Below, one piece after another: positions 11,843 through 23,127 of a stretch of DNA of 64,000 nucleotides (position 1 is the stretch's first letter; each line of letters begins with the position of its first letter). The notes beneath the pieces are model-generated. The model saw nothing but the letters and a program-made list of their open reading frames with translations, was not told where the DNA came from and searched no databases. Location: positions 360,323 to 424,322 of the forward strand of contig GG745364.1 in the NCBI GenBank assembly GCA_000151295.1, read 5' to 3'. Source of the stretch: Allomyces macrogynus ATCC 38327 (Eukaryota > Blastocladiomycota > Blastocladiomycetes > Blastocladiales > Blastocladiaceae). The translations under genes were made by a program, and so were the position numbers.

Positions 11843-12295
11843 TAGAGGGTTGGGTGGAGAAGATACCCCACGTTTCAGTACATATTTTCGCCGCGAACGA
11901 TATCCCGGTCTGGCGAGTGGCAACTGCCAGAGGGGCATGTTTTGGAAGTGTTGAGCGGCCGCATGACGGATTTTGAATGGATCTCATCCGGTTTGTTGTA
12001 CTTTTTTGGTCATCACTGTGTCAGCGGGCGATGACGAGGTGGAGAGGGCGCCCACCGTGTCGTTGGCTCGGGTTCTCCGGCGTGTTGGGGAGAGTCAAGG
12101 GTGGAGATGGGTGGAGAAGCTGCAAACCACGGAAACGACCAAGCACGACCGTCCCTTGACACTCGACGTGCGCAACGTCCCGTGCTCAAAGGTATGCACA
12201 GGCGGTCTCCGCTGGCGACGATATGGCAAGGAAAGAGTACAAAACGTATTTTTAAATATGATTCCACGCCCAGAACACATCAACAACACCTCACG
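11843..12295. other. Convergent intergenic region
   Basis: Space between the 3' ends of the ankyrin-repeat gene (+) and UTP7 (-). It presumably holds both 3' UTRs. Copies of a GGTGGAGA-type motif occur near 11853 and 12100-12120. No gene is seen. Confidence 0.5.
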
Positions 12296-13976
12296 TTACC
12301 GCTTCTTGGCCTTAAACCGGTCGAGCGGCGAGGCAATCTCCTCGGCCGAGATCCCGCGGCGCCGGCGGTCGCGCTCAGCACGCTCGCGGTCAATCTGGTC
12401 CAAGATCCGCTTCTTCTTGGCATCCATGACATTCTTTTGCTTGCGCAGGTACTTTTTCATGCTCGACCCGCGGCCCTTCTTGCGGTTCTTTTCGCGCGCA
12501 TCATCCTCGCCGCCCTCCCCCTCCTCGGTACCGTCGTCCTCGGCATTTGGCTCGCCGTCGACATCCATCGCGGACGCCGGGTCTTGCCTGCTCTTCTGCT
12601 GATCCGGTGCCGTCCCGTGGTACTTTGTCCCGGGCACGCGCAACGCGCGATCGTCCTTCTTCGACACGAGCGCGCCAATCACGTTCGGGTCAATCGCAAT
12701 CGTATCTGCCGGCAACTTATCGAGCAACTGCTTGACCTCGGCCTCGCGGCGCATTTTCTTGGTCGCGTAAGGGTTCGCCTCGAGCGCGTCAAAGTTGGGT
12801 TCACCGGCACCGGGCACGACGAGCGACGAAATCCCCTTGGCGTGGCCCACGCCTAATACATCCTCGTACGGCGCAAACCGGACCCGGGTCACGGGCATCG
12901 CGCCGGGGATATGGTGTGTCATGTACGGCGACTGCACCTTTTCCGGTCCCGCCGCGTCTTTCCAGACGGTCGCGTGCGAGCCCCACGCGACGGCGAGCAG
13001 ACCGCGCTGCGAGAAGGACAGGTCCGCCGCGGGCGTGCGCGAAAAGTAGGCGTGCAGTGGCGCGTAGGCGTTGCGCAAGTCCCAAAGCTTCACTTGGCCG
13101 TCGAGACCGCCCGTCGCCATGATGTGGCCCGTCGGGTTGACGGCCACGGACGTGACGGCGCCGCGGTGCGCGAGGACCTTGACGAGTGGGGCGCCTGAAT
13201 TGGGCGACCAGAGGGTCACAGTGCCGTTGCCGTGGCCGCAGTGGATGATGGCGTTCCAAGGGTTCTGTGTCATGGCCGCACACTTGCCGAGCTTGGTTGC
13301 GTGCTCCGCCATGATTTGGCCCGTCGACACGTCCTGGTAGACGAGGGTTCCCGGGTCGCCCTGGATACCGGAAGCAAAGTGCGCGGTCAGATTCCCGGCT
13401 CTCTCATCGCGTGTCGAGATATGCAGCACATACAATCGACGCGAGCAGGAAATGGTACGGCAAAAATGTGAGCCGCTGCGGCGCCTTGTGCTTCTTCATC
13501 CGGTGCACTTCGAGCCCCGTGTTATCATAAATATACGCGCAATCCTTTTGCGCCACGGCAAACAGCGTCTCGTTGTGCAGCCAGCACACGTCGCGAATCG
13601 GTTCCCTCAGCTGCACCTCGCACTGCAATTTACCGAGTTTCCAATCAAACGCGGCCAAGTGGCCCTTGTGCCCGCCAATCAGCAGGTGCCGCCCGTTGCG
13701 CGTGTAGTCGACCGTGTAAGGACCGAGTTGCGGCAGGTCCAGGTCAAACACCTTGGCGCGATTCGTCCAGTCGAGATGCTCTGCGGCCAAATCGCGCTGC
13801 TGGACCTTGTAGGTGCGCTCGAGCTCGTGCTCGGGCTCGAGGAACCCGGCGTCTTCGGTGAGCAGGACACGCGCGTCACTCCGCTTCACGGCCGCCTCGT
13901 GCGCGGCAGTGAGCGCGGCGTGCGTGGCCAGCGCGGCGCGCTTGGCCTTGCCGCGCGTCTGTTTTTTTGGGGGCAT
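12296..13976 (-). CDS. UTP7: U3 snoRNP WD-repeat protein Utp7 / WDR46
   Basis: Small-subunit processome component needed for 18S rRNA maturation in the nucleolus. The start ATG is at 13976 (MPPKKQTRGKAKRAAL). Exon 1 runs to 13434, intron 13361-13433 (73 bp, donor GTATGT), exon 2 13360-12296. The 535 residues are close to the yeast protein (about 550). Diagnostic stretches are KKHKAPQRLTFLPYHFLLAS, the TLVYQDVSTG after the splice, TQNPWNAIIHCGHGNGTVTL, TGGLDGQVKLWDLR, FAPYEDVLGVGHAKG and LVPGAGEPNFDALEANPYAT. A highly charged C-terminal tail (acidic EEGEGGEDDAREKNRKKGRG, then KKYLRKQKN) follows. WD repeats occupy the middle, flanked by basic ends, as is typical of the family. It is divergently arranged with URA5 across an 827-bp promoter region. 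Confidence 0.95.
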
Positions 13977-14803
13977 GGTCGAGGGGTGCAGCGACGGTCT
14001 GGGTGGGACGGGGTTCGGGCGGTTCGAATGGGGTCGAGACTGGTTTGAGTGCACGCCGTGAAGTGCTCTTGATGCTTGCGATGTGATCCAAATCGCGGGC
14101 ACAACGAAGTCGACGATGGGATGGATGTCGAGCGTGCGCGGTGCTCACGCGCCGTCAGCCGACCCGTTGTCACTGTCAGCTGCGGCTCTTCATTTTGGTT
14201 GCCATGCGCACCGTGGTCGCTGGCCCAGCACCCAACCCGACCGCCGCATCGACGAAGGAGGCGCGCTCCCGCAACGCCAATCCTCGGACGACGTGCTGCG
14301 GGCCTTCTTCTCGTCTTCCTCTTCCTTTGCACGGTTGCTCCCGACCTTGGTAAGTGCGCGCCATCACCGGCCATCATTTCCGGCTTCTGCAGCATCGCCG
14401 CTGGGCCATGCGCACCTCCACTTCCACGCCATCCAAGCGACCCAGGAGCGACTTTGACAACCAGCAAGGCGAGCAAGGAAGCAAGCACGATCAACGCGCA
14501 CGAGGAGCCCCTGGCAGCCCTGGCACGAGCGAACTATGGAAACGCAGGAAAGGCTGACAGGGAACCGCGCTGGCTGCCTTTGCTGCGAGGAAAGGAGGAC
14601 CCACGCTGGCCAACCCCCATTCAGCATAGGTCGGCGCAAGGCTCTGCATGGACCGGCGCACCACCTGCCGTGGCGCGCTGCTGCAGATCCACCACGACCA
14701 CGCCGGTCCCGTGGACGTTATAAACTGATCTGGCGCTTCCGCTCTGCTGCCCGCACGCTCCTTGCTCGCTAGACCTTACACAACCCACCAACCACAAACC
14801 ACC
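13977..14803. other. Divergent promoter region UTP7 / URA5
   Basis: Intergenic space between two divergently transcribed genes. Apart from the TATA element near 14718 on the URA5 side, no gene or repeat is supported. Confidence 0.5.
14718..14724 (+). promoter_or_regulatory. TATA box of URA5
   Basis: TTATAAA at 14718-14724, 80 bases upstream of the URA5 ATG. It is followed by a short pyrimidine-rich leader ending in CACCATG, the usual spacing for a fungal core promoter. Confidence 0.5.
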
Positions 14804-15460
14804 ATGAAGCAGTACCAGCGCGAATACCTCGACTTTTGCCTGTCAGCGGGCGTTCTGCAGTTTGGCCAGTTCACGCTCAAGTCCGGCCGGATCTCGCCCT
14901 ACTTCTTCAACGCCGGTCTCTTCAACACGGGCGACCTGTTGCACGCCGTCGGCAAGTACTACGCGGCGGCCATGCTCGACCACCAGCAGGAGACGTTCAA
15001 GGCGACCGTTCTCTTTGGTCCGGCCTACAAGGGCATCCCGCTCGTGTCCGCGACGGCGATCGCGCTCGCGTGCCACCACGGCACGTCGCTGCCGTACGTG
15101 TTCAACCGCAAGGAGGCAAAGGACCACGGCGAGGGCGGGAACCTGGTCGGGTACACCAAGCTTGCGGGCGAGCGCGTGCTGATTGTAGACGACGTGATCA
15201 CGGCCGGCACCGCGATTCGCGAGTCGTTCCCGCTGCTCAAGGCCAATAAGGCCGAGGTCGCCGGTGTTTTGGTGGCCGTTGACCGCATGGAGCGCGGGAC
15301 GGGCGCCAAGTCGGCGATTCAGGAAGTGCAGGAGGATATGGGCGTGCCCGTGCGCGCGATCGTGTCGATGGCCGACATCATGACGTACCTCGAGGAGAAG
15401 GGCGGGTACGAGACAGTGCTGGCCGATATGCGCAAGTACCGCGCGACCTACGGCATCTAA
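14804..15460 (+). CDS. URA5: Orotate phosphoribosyltransferase
   Basis: Catalyses orotate + PRPP to OMP in de novo pyrimidine synthesis, in the cytosol. It is an intronless 218-residue ORF and a stand-alone enzyme as in fungi, not the fused UMP synthase of animals and plants. Visible motifs are the N-terminal FTLKSGRISPYFFNAGLF (orotate side), FGPAYKGIPL, YVFNRKEAKDHGEGG (flexible loop with the catalytic Lys/His region) and the PRPP-binding loop VLIVDDVITAGTA at about residues 124-136. The start is the ATG at 14804 in a CACC context; an in-frame ATG-like codon at 14762 lies before the probable leader and is less likely. Length and motifs match the family closely. Confidence 0.97.
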   Translation: MKQYQREYLDFCLSAGVLQFGQFTLKSGRISPYFFNAGLFNTGDLLHAVGKYYAAAMLDHQQETFKATVLFGPAYKGIPLVSATAIALACHHGTSLPYVFNRKEAKDHGEGGNLVGYTKLAGERVLIVDDVITAGTAIRESFPLLKANKAEVAGVLVAVDRMERGTGAKSAIQEVQEDMGVPVRAIVSMADIMTYLEEKGGYETVLADMRKYRATYGI

Positions 15461-15726
15461 GCGGGGTTGGTGGTCGGGTCGGGTCGGGTTCTGCGCGCGG
15501 TTGCTCAGTGCTTTCCCCGTGTCGTTTTCGAACGGCGACATTAGTATATACATTCGTAATCCCTTCTTTGTGTCTTGGGGTGGTTAACTTTGAGGTCGGA
15601 ACCGCGAGATCCAAGCGGATGCTGACGCTGGTGAAGCTGTGGATCTGGATCATGCCAAGTTGATACATTTCCATCACGCCAATCCACACACATCAACACA
15701 AAACTCCACCTCTCCCTCTCACCTCA
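15461..15726. other. Convergent 3' region URA5 / VAC14
   Basis: Short space between two gene 3' ends; nothing else seen. Confidence 0.4.
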
Positions 15727-18700
15727 CTACTTCTTCGGCACCGGCGGCGGCGGTGACCCGGCCCCATCCGCCCCGACCTCCCACAGCTCGTTCCCACCGG
15801 TACTCCGCCGCCCGCTGCGTTTCCGGCGCACTCCCCCCTGGGCCCCCGCCACTCCCGGTCCCGCCCCACCTCCACCAGAACTATCGCTCGTGGCCCCGGC
15901 CATCGCGCCGCCCGCCGGCAAACTCGCCGAACTCGTCGCGGCGGCCATGGCCGCGGCCGAGACGGGTAAGGTCGGCGCCGATGAGGTGGTCGCGGAACCC
16001 GGGGTGGGCATCCCACGCCGCGACCGTTTTTGGTTGCGCATGCTGGACGCGGAGAGGTAGGCTGTGGAGAAGGTGGAGAGGTGAGAAGAGGAAGGAAAGA
16101 TGGGAAAGCGCGGGCTGGAAATAGATGGCGCGTACCTTTCCGCGCACGCTCATGCCGTCCCTGCACGTACTTGAAGTGCGTGAGCAAATCGACCCACCGG
16201 ATCTCGGACGTGAGCTTCTTGAACTTGTCTTTCGTCGAGAAAAAGTCGGGGCTAATCCTTGGAGCGCGCGTCAGCTCATGGGTGCCGCGGCAAGCGAATC
16301 AAGGCCGGCCGTACCTCCTGGGCGCCGCGTTCAAGTGTCCGAGCGACGAGACGCACGACAGCCGGTTACGCAGTGTGGCGAACGCGCTCGATTGCGGCAG
16401 GAGCATGAGGAGCGCGTAGAGGCACTTGAGCAGGTACGGGTGCCGTTCCGGGTCGAGCAGCTGCAGCCGTAAGTAAGAGAAGACGGGCGATTCGAGGAGT
16501 TGCACCAGCTTGTCGATTTGCACGAGCAGCGTCACGGTGATCTCAAAGTCCTCGCTGATCGACGTTGGTTTCAGGTCAGTTTGGTGGGACGGCGAAATAG
16601 ATTCGGGACTTGTGCGGCACGTACAAGGTCTGGAGTAGGTTGAACGCATGCTCGTAGGCTTGCGCGAGCAGACAAAGCGAAAAGGCGGCGACGGGGGAGT
16701 GGGACCATGATCGGTACAGGTCGACAAAAAGCACTTGGCCGTCCTGGTCGCGAGCGAGCGAGATTAGCGTGGGAACCGCATCCGCACAGGAACATTGGCC
16801 CGACGGTACCTTCTCGAACTGTCGCAACCGTTTCCTCATGTCGACCATTTCTGCCGACGTGATCATGATCAGGTTGAGGTTCGTGATCATCGTGCTACAG
16901 TCGGCCGCATCGAGGATGAGCGGACCAGTTCCCGACCAGACACTCGACACAAACCAAACGCACCTTGCAAAATCCAAGTCGCCCTCCTTTTCCAGCACCT
17001 GCGAGAACGACCGGTAAACGTCCTCGGGCGACAGCGCCAAGCACAACTGCCGCAGGATCAATGCCCCGCGCGTCTCAAGCAACCTGCGGTCCTTGGCAAA
17101 CAACCGCAAGATATCGGCCATGAGCGCATCGAACCGGTCGGCATCAGACGTGGCCGCAATTTGTGCCACCAATTGCAACCCGCGCTTGACCACGTCCTCG
17201 ACCGGGTCCGACAAGCACCGGAACACCGACTCGAGCAGGGCCGCATCAGCAACCACCACGTGCGACGCCTTGTTATGCAGCTTGAAGAGCCAGTCGAGGC
17301 AGCCCATGCGTGTATCGACCGCGTCCGACCGGCAGTGGGCGAGCACCGTGCGCAAGACCGCTGGAATATCGAGCTGCGTGTGTTCCGCGAGCGCGGCCAG
17401 GTTCGTTTCGCTCACGAGCTGCATGAGCAACGAGTTGGTCGTTTCCGCGGCCGTCTGGATCTCGCGGTGCGGTGCGGCGAGCGCGGGAAGGACAGAGTTC
17501 AGAATCACGGCCGTGAACGGCAGCATCAATTGCCGCGCGAGAATAATAAACTCGTTGAGCCAGTGCAGCGCCGTCTGCCGGACGTCGAGTTCCGGGACCC
17601 CCAGAAACGGGACCAGGATCGCAAACATTCGCGCGAAATCCAAGTGCGCGGCCTGTGCGGGCGCCCAGTGGCCGGCTTCGGCCTCGTACGTGCCGAGTCC
17701 TGGCGCGGGCACGCCCGCGGCCTCGCCGTAGAGCGACCGTTCGAGCGCGCCGAACCCGACACCGAGTCGGCGCTGAATGTCGACGGCCTCGGAGATTTCG
17801 CGCAGGAGTTCCGAGAGAAGTGCGGCGGTTTTCTGCCGCAGGTCCTCGTTGTCGTCGCCGAGAAACTTGAACAGACCCTCGAGGTACCGGTGGATCATGG
17901 ACAGCAGCTCGATGCCGGGCATCGAGTGCAGCACGTTGAGCCACTCGACGAGAAACGAGCGTGTAAGCGGGTTGAGCGTCTTGATGCGTTCTTCGAGCAG
18001 GTCCATGAATTCGTCGAGCGAGAAGAGGTCAAAGTTGGTCACGTAGGTCGTCTTCTTTTCGGTGATGATTTCCTTGAGCAACCGGTTGAGTAGCTCGGCC
18101 GCGTTCTTGACGCTGCTGTCCGAGTCGGTCGAGAGCTACAAGGGGAAAAGGGGCAGATGGTAGTGGTTCGCCGCCAGTCAGGTGCTGGCGAGGCGGACGC
18201 ACTGCACCTTACACAAAATGTCAAATAACTGCGGGAACCGGTGGAGAATGTGCGAGCGCACGCCCTTGGTCACATTGTAGAGACTCTCGGTCGCGTAGTA
18301 GCGTGCCCGCCAATCCGTGTCCTGAAAGCACGACAGGACCGGATCAAGGATCGACGGCAGATGATCCTGGATGAGCTCTGGACTCTGAACAAATGAATCG
18401 ACGTAGCGGTCAGTTTTATAGGGTGGATCATGTTGTCCATGGCCGTCGCGACGCGTACCGAGCTAATCGCAATCGTCACGCCGGCCAGGGCAATCAGGCC
18501 GCCGTAGCGGTAATTGCCGACTTGCGACATAACCAGATCGTCGACCAGGTACCGAATAATAACGACGATGATCGCCGGCGCCTCCTTGGGCCGTTGCACG
18601 AGCAATTCGCGCACAATTCTGCCATCGGGAGGAGGGCTCTGGTCAAGATCACACTTTCTCGATTGAGCGTGAGCGACCCCCGAGCGTACCGCTCCACGTC

Positions 18701-18892
18701 AAGCGCCGCGGCCTTGCGCTTGTCGTAGATCTTGTCGGTGAGCGTGCGCAGTACTTGTACGGGAATGGACTGCGCGACGATTTCGGCTGACGCGGGCCCA
18801 CCGAGAGGACCGGCACCAGTCGGCACACCAGTGGCCGACGTTGGCGCTGTCATGGTGGACGATGCGACCGAAGGTGCAGCTGACGCGGTCAT
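15727..18892 (-). CDS. VAC14: Vac14, scaffold of the PIKfyve/Fab1 complex
   Basis: HEAT-repeat scaffold that holds the Fab1 lipid kinase and Fig4 phosphatase on endolysosomal membranes and controls PI(3,5)P2. Exons (minus): 18892-18690, 18618-18459, 18384-18208, 18135-16625, 16554-16315, 16251-16136 and 16061-15727. Introns are 63-74 bp, mostly with GTACG donors. The joined frame gives 913 residues (yeast about 880). Signature stretches are [100 protein letters not shown] and [20 protein letters not shown], followed by [18 protein letters not shown]. The C-terminal tail is Gly/Ser/Pro-rich (ends PPPPVPKK). An alternative start is Met at 18853. All phases close, so splicing is well supported. 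Confidence 0.95.
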
Positions 18893-19418
18893 TGTGTTGA
18901 ATGATCAAATTGACAGCAGTGACGGGCTTGGTCGAGGGTCACGAATGGTGGTCGCGCTGCGGCCGTTCCTGCTGCGTTGCGACTCGGTTCGTGGGCCAAC
19001 GGCACTTGCAGCTAGAGAATCGAGCGAGTGCGCCGTGTTGCGCGCTGTTGTTCCTCGTTGAATTGGTGGTCGAATGAGCTGATTACGGTGCTTGCGATGG
19101 TGGTTGAGCAAGGTCATGGAGCGCTGTCAAGTCAAGCTGACGCGGCGCGAACGAACACTTTCAATTGGAGCTCTGGCTTGAGCCGCAACAGGATTGCACA
19201 TCCTGTGCCTTGCAATCCTGGATCTGCAGCCACTTTCCGGCGAAACCCCGAATCCGGGATTGCTCCACGTGCCAGACCCATCACTCTGACCCGGATGCTC
19301 CCGCTTGCCTTTGCTCGTGTTGGATCGTGTTTGGTTGGGCTCGCCACGATCGCTTCTCCTCGCGCGTCCTTGGACCAGGCCGACCACGACCTCGACGACG
19401 ATAGCGACCTCCGCCAAG
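18893..19418. other. Divergent promoter region VAC14 / fumarase
   Basis: Intergenic space between divergently transcribed VAC14 and the fumarase gene; no other gene is supported. Confidence 0.5.
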
Positions 19419-21094
19419 ATGATGCGTCTTGCTGCCCGCGCCCAAGCGCTGACCGCCTCGGTATGGCCGTTGCCGCCGCGCCTGCGAGCCTGGCGTGCTC
19501 GCCCAACTATCACGATCAAGTATTTCTGACCATGATCGCGCCCGATTTTCTCGTTCAGGTCAAGCCCAACACGCGAGCCTTCTCGGCCGCGGCTGCTGCC
19601 ATGGTACGCGTGCCCGATCGCGTCGCGCGAGCGCGTTTTCGAGACAGAGCAAAAGACACTGACGCGAGCCCGGTCCCGACTCCGTTCTGGCCCCTGTAGC
19701 AGCAGTTCCGTACCGAAAAGGACACGTTTGGCCCGATTCAGGTGCCTGCCGACAAGTACTGGGGTGCGCAGACGCAGCGTTCGATCCAGAACTTCAACAT
19801 TGGTGGACCGACCGAGCGCATGCCCGAACCGCTGATCAAGGCCTTTGGCGTGCTCAAGAAGTCGGCGGCCAAGGTGAACATGACCTACGGGCTCAAGCCC
19901 GAAGTCGGCAATGCGATTATCAAGGCGGCCGACGAGGTGATTGCCGGCAAGCTCAACGACCACTTCCCGCTGGTCATTTGGCAGACGGGTTCGGGCACGC
20001 AGACCAACATGAACACGAACGAGGTCATTTCGAACCGCGCCATCGAGATGCTTGGCGGCGAGAAGGGGTCCAAGGCGCCCGTGCACCCGAACGACCACGT
20101 CAACATGTCGCAGTCGTCGAACGACACGTTCCCGACAGCCATGCACGTCGCGGCGGTCTCGGAGATCCACCACCGCCTGCTGCCGGCGCTCGCGCACCTG
20201 CACAAGGCGCTCGACAAGTGCGCCAAGGACTGGGACTCGATCATCAAGATTGGCCGCACCCACTTGCAGGACGCGACGCCGCTCACGCTCGGCCAGGAGT
20301 TCTCGGGCTACGCCAAGCAGATCGAGTACGGCATCGAGCGCGTGAACGCGACACTGCCGCGCCTCTACAATCTCGCGCAGGGCGGGACCGCCGTCGGCAC
20401 GGGCATCAACACCAAGAAGGGCTTTGATGCCAAGGTCGCGGCTGCGATCGCCGAGGAGACGGGTCTGCCGTTCCGCACGGCACCGAACAAGTTTGAGGCG
20501 CTCGCCGCGCATGACGCGCTCGTTGAGGCGCAGGGCGCGCTCAACGTGCTCGCTGTCTCGCTCATGAAGATCGCCAACGACATTCGCCTGCTCGGCTCGG
20601 GCCCGCGGTGCGGTCTCGGCGAGCTGCTCCTGCCTGAGAACGAGCCTGGATCGTCGATTATGCCCGGCAAGGTGAACCCGACGCAGTGCGAGGCCATGAC
20701 CATGGTCTGCGCGCAGGTCATGGGCAACACGACGGCCATGTCGGTTGCCGGTTCCAACGGTCACTTTGAGCTCAACGTCTTCAAGCCCGTCATGATTAAG
20801 AACCTGCTGCAGTCGGTGCGCCTGATTGCCGACGCGTCCGTGTCGTTCACCGACAACTGCGTCGCCGGGATCCAGCCCAACACGCGCCGTATCGAGGCCA
20901 TCATGAAGGAGTCGCTCATGCTCGTCACGGCGCTCAACCCGTACATTGGCTACGACAATGCCGCTGCCGCCGCCAAGAAGGCCCACAAGGAGGGCACGAC
21001 GCTCAAGGAGGCCGCCATGAAGCTCGAGCTGCTCACGTCCGAGCAGTTTGACCAGTGGGTGCGCCCGGAGAAGATGATTGGCCCCTCGGACTAA
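19419..21094 (+). CDS. Fumarate hydratase class II, mitochondrial
   Basis: Interconverts fumarate and malate in the TCA cycle. Exon 1 is 19419-19460 ([14 protein letters not shown]), exon 2 19559-19603 ([15 protein letters not shown]) and exon 3 19700-21094. All junctions are phase 0, giving 493 residues. The first two exons encode a basic, Ser/Ala-rich presequence with no acids, expected for mitochondrial import; the mature part begins around [12 protein letters not shown]. Class II signatures are [44 protein letters not shown], the [15 protein letters not shown] loop and [17 protein letters not shown] long antisense open frame over this gene is a composition shadow. Starting at the second Met (19422) would change one residue. 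Confidence 0.95.
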
Positions 21095-21318
21095 GTCTTT
21101 GGTCGGGTCGAGTCGGTTTGTGCGTGCAAGGACGGGACGGATGCGTGAAGGGCGGGCGTCCAAGGGGAACGAGACCCGCAATCTCTAGCTGTCAAATAAC
21201 AAGCAAGGAAATATAAGAAACGCGAGTCGCAGCTTTTGACCCATGCATTGACGCTTTGCCAGGAAACGACTGACCTGCATGCAGACATCAGTCGATCCTT
21301 TCGAACCTTTGTTTTGAC

Positions 21319-21745
21319 GATGCGCGCACAGTATAAATACCGGCGCGCGCCCAGCGCGCTCACTCGACTCTCCACGCCTGGAGTCTCGTTCCTTGCCCTG
21401 CATATCCACAGCACGACCAACGACACGCGATCTGCACCATGGCCAAGCCAAACGCTCTCTTCTGGCCGCGCCGCCCGCGCGTCTTCCCTTCTCGTTGTTG
21501 CATTGCTTGTGCTCCAGCTAATCGCGGCTGTCGACACGTCACTGCATCACTACCGCGCATCCGTGCAGCTTTGTCAGATGCCTTTGATCACTTTCTCTCG
21601 GCCCGCCAGGACTGATATGGCCGTCTCTCTTTTCGCGTGCAGGGCCTGTCGCGCTGGGATCACGTTCACGATCGACAAGCATGTGCTGATTGACGATGTG
21701 TCAGTTGGCGCAAGCAACTTGGCCAACCACGTCGCTGGCGCATGA
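21319..21745 (+). pseudogene. Possible truncated signal-peptide gene abutting the retroelement
   Basis: One plus-strand frame contains RAARASSLLVVALLVLQLI, a typical signal-peptide-like hydrophobic run, ending just before the CpG-poor retroelement segment. The well-placed ATG at 21439 is one base out of frame with this run, and no other ATG downstream of the TATA element fits. The simplest reading is a gene whose 5' end was damaged or cut off by the element on its right. Unrecognised; low confidence. Confidence 0.25.
21332..21339 (+). promoter_or_regulatory. TATA box without an intact downstream gene
   Basis: TATAAATA at 21332-21339. About 105 bases downstream is an ATG in CACCATGG context (21439), but that frame closes quickly (see the neighbouring fragment). 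Confidence 0.35.
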
Positions 21746-22520
21746 GCGCGCGACCCTTGTCCTGGATGGGAGCATGCGCGTGCAGTGCAAGCCAGGTTGC
21801 CCATGGTACAAGTGCTTATGCATCTACCCCATGGACGAATCGTTTGACACGACCAGCAACATGGCCGACTGCCTGCTGGACCATCAGTCAGCATCCCTGA
21901 GGCATCAGTCACCACCCAGAATGGCTCTCCAAAATTGGGCCAGCACAATGGGTGCCACAGCAACCATGTCCTTGATAGTCTCAAATGCACGTTCACAGTC
22001 CACTGTCCACCAGTTGGGGTCATCATGATCGATCACAGTAGCCATGCATAGTGCATCCAGGGGAGCAGCAACATCTGCAAGCAGCAGCAGGAAGTGGTGC
22101 AGATAATTCACCAGGCCCAAAAACTGCATGACCTGTCAGCCAGAGGCAGGGCGTTGCCAGTTCTGGATGTCAATGATCTTTGAGGGCACCAGGCAGATGC
22201 CCTCCACCAAGACAAAATGTCTGAGATAGTGCACAGAACATTTGTAGAACTGGCACTTGAGGGGCTGCAGCCTTAGCTGGTGGTCCCTCAGGCGCATGAG
22301 GACCTCTGTGAGGTGCTCATGGTGTTCCTCAAGTGAAGCTGAGAACACATTAATGTTGTCTACATGGACATGCACAAAGGCAGGTCACCAGACACCACCT
22401 TCAACTGTGCCATGAGTGCCCCCATTGACCACCATGGCCATGCATTGATTGGTAGATCTGTTGCACAAAGTCATATTTGATTTGGCCACAGCCTGGAAGC
22501 TGCTGTCCAACATGAAACCT
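21574..22520 (-). mobile_element. Decayed Ty3/gypsy-type reverse transcriptase / RNase H fragment
   Basis: Minus-strand frames contain the conserved order of a gypsy-type pol. Around 22500-22440 is a remnant of the segment before the active site (CNRSTNQCMAM). At 22375-22136 follow the active-site region (HVDNINVFS), EEHHEHLTEVLMRLR and KCQFYKCSVHYLRHFV. At 22129-21905 is FLGLVNYLHHF with AAPLDAL and CERAFETI, then the RNase H start TDASG around 21880. The catalytic YVDD-type motif is changed to VDN and stops and frame shifts break it up, so it is inactive. No LTRs were seen in the window. The lesions match CpG loss (see findings). Family assignment by motif order is firm; the lineage is not determinable. 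Confidence 0.8.
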
Positions 22521-23127
22521 GACACACTGCACTATGATTTTTTGCTAACAGCTGCAATCACAATGATGACATAATCACATTCTTGTTCTCCAGCCATGTG
22601 CACCCCAAGCTGGACCTGCCTTGGAGCCTCATCCTTGTCCCCACAAGCCCTCCATTCACATTGCAACATGAGGTTTTGCTTGTCAGCCTTGGCCATGCAA
22701 ACCCATTGTTTCCTGAATTGTACGATTCACACTTGGATCAGGCCACTGTGACCAAACAATGGCCCATGCTTGCCAAAATCCAGCAGGCGAATGGCCACAT
22801 GGCCTGGAGCATGTCACATGTGTCACCTGCTGTACACGCCCCTGCTGTGCCCATGTCCCACTGAGTGTCATGCCAGTGCCAGTTTGGTATGAGCAGGCCA
22901 CCTTGCTGGGTCAGGCACCAGTGACTCCCATGATACCCAGTGTTGTGCCTCCACCATGGGCATGTTCTGCTGACCCTGGGGGGGGGGGGGGGGGGGAGAG
23001 AGATGATGTGGTTATGCAGTTCATCTCCACAGTGTGTACAGGCGCATGGCAGGTGCATGGAGTGTGACTTGTGCATGGCCACAGCAGCACATCCTCAGGC
23101 TCACAACAGTGGCTGCAGCAAGTGTCC
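21850..23127. repeat. CpG-depleted, lower-GC island containing the retroelement remnant
   Basis: Sequence composition changes abruptly near 21,850-21,890 and returns at about 23,127. Inside there are only about ten CpG dinucleotides in roughly 1.25 kb and an excess of TG and CA, while both flanks are CpG-dense (for example CGCGCGCCCAGCGCG at 21342 onward and CAGCGCGACGCG at 23127 onward). A run of 19 G lies at 22978-22996. The part right of the RT fragment (22,520-23,127) has no intact frame and probably belongs to the same element upstream of RT. Confidence 0.7.

Noticed and set aside
16795..18093. 432-codon open frame antisense to VAC14
   Set aside because: Mirror of the HEAT-repeat coding sequence; the sense strand has seven exons with matching phases.
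19127..21181. 684-codon open frame antisense to fumarase
   Set aside because: Arg/His/Leu-rich composition shadow of a strongly codon-biased gene; no domain, and the sense strand is a complete fumarase.
22978..22996. Run of 19 G as a possible functional G-quadruplex or polypurine tract
   Set aside because: It sits in a decayed element; a polypurine tract would be mixed A/G next to an LTR, and none is visible. Length may be a sequencing artefact.
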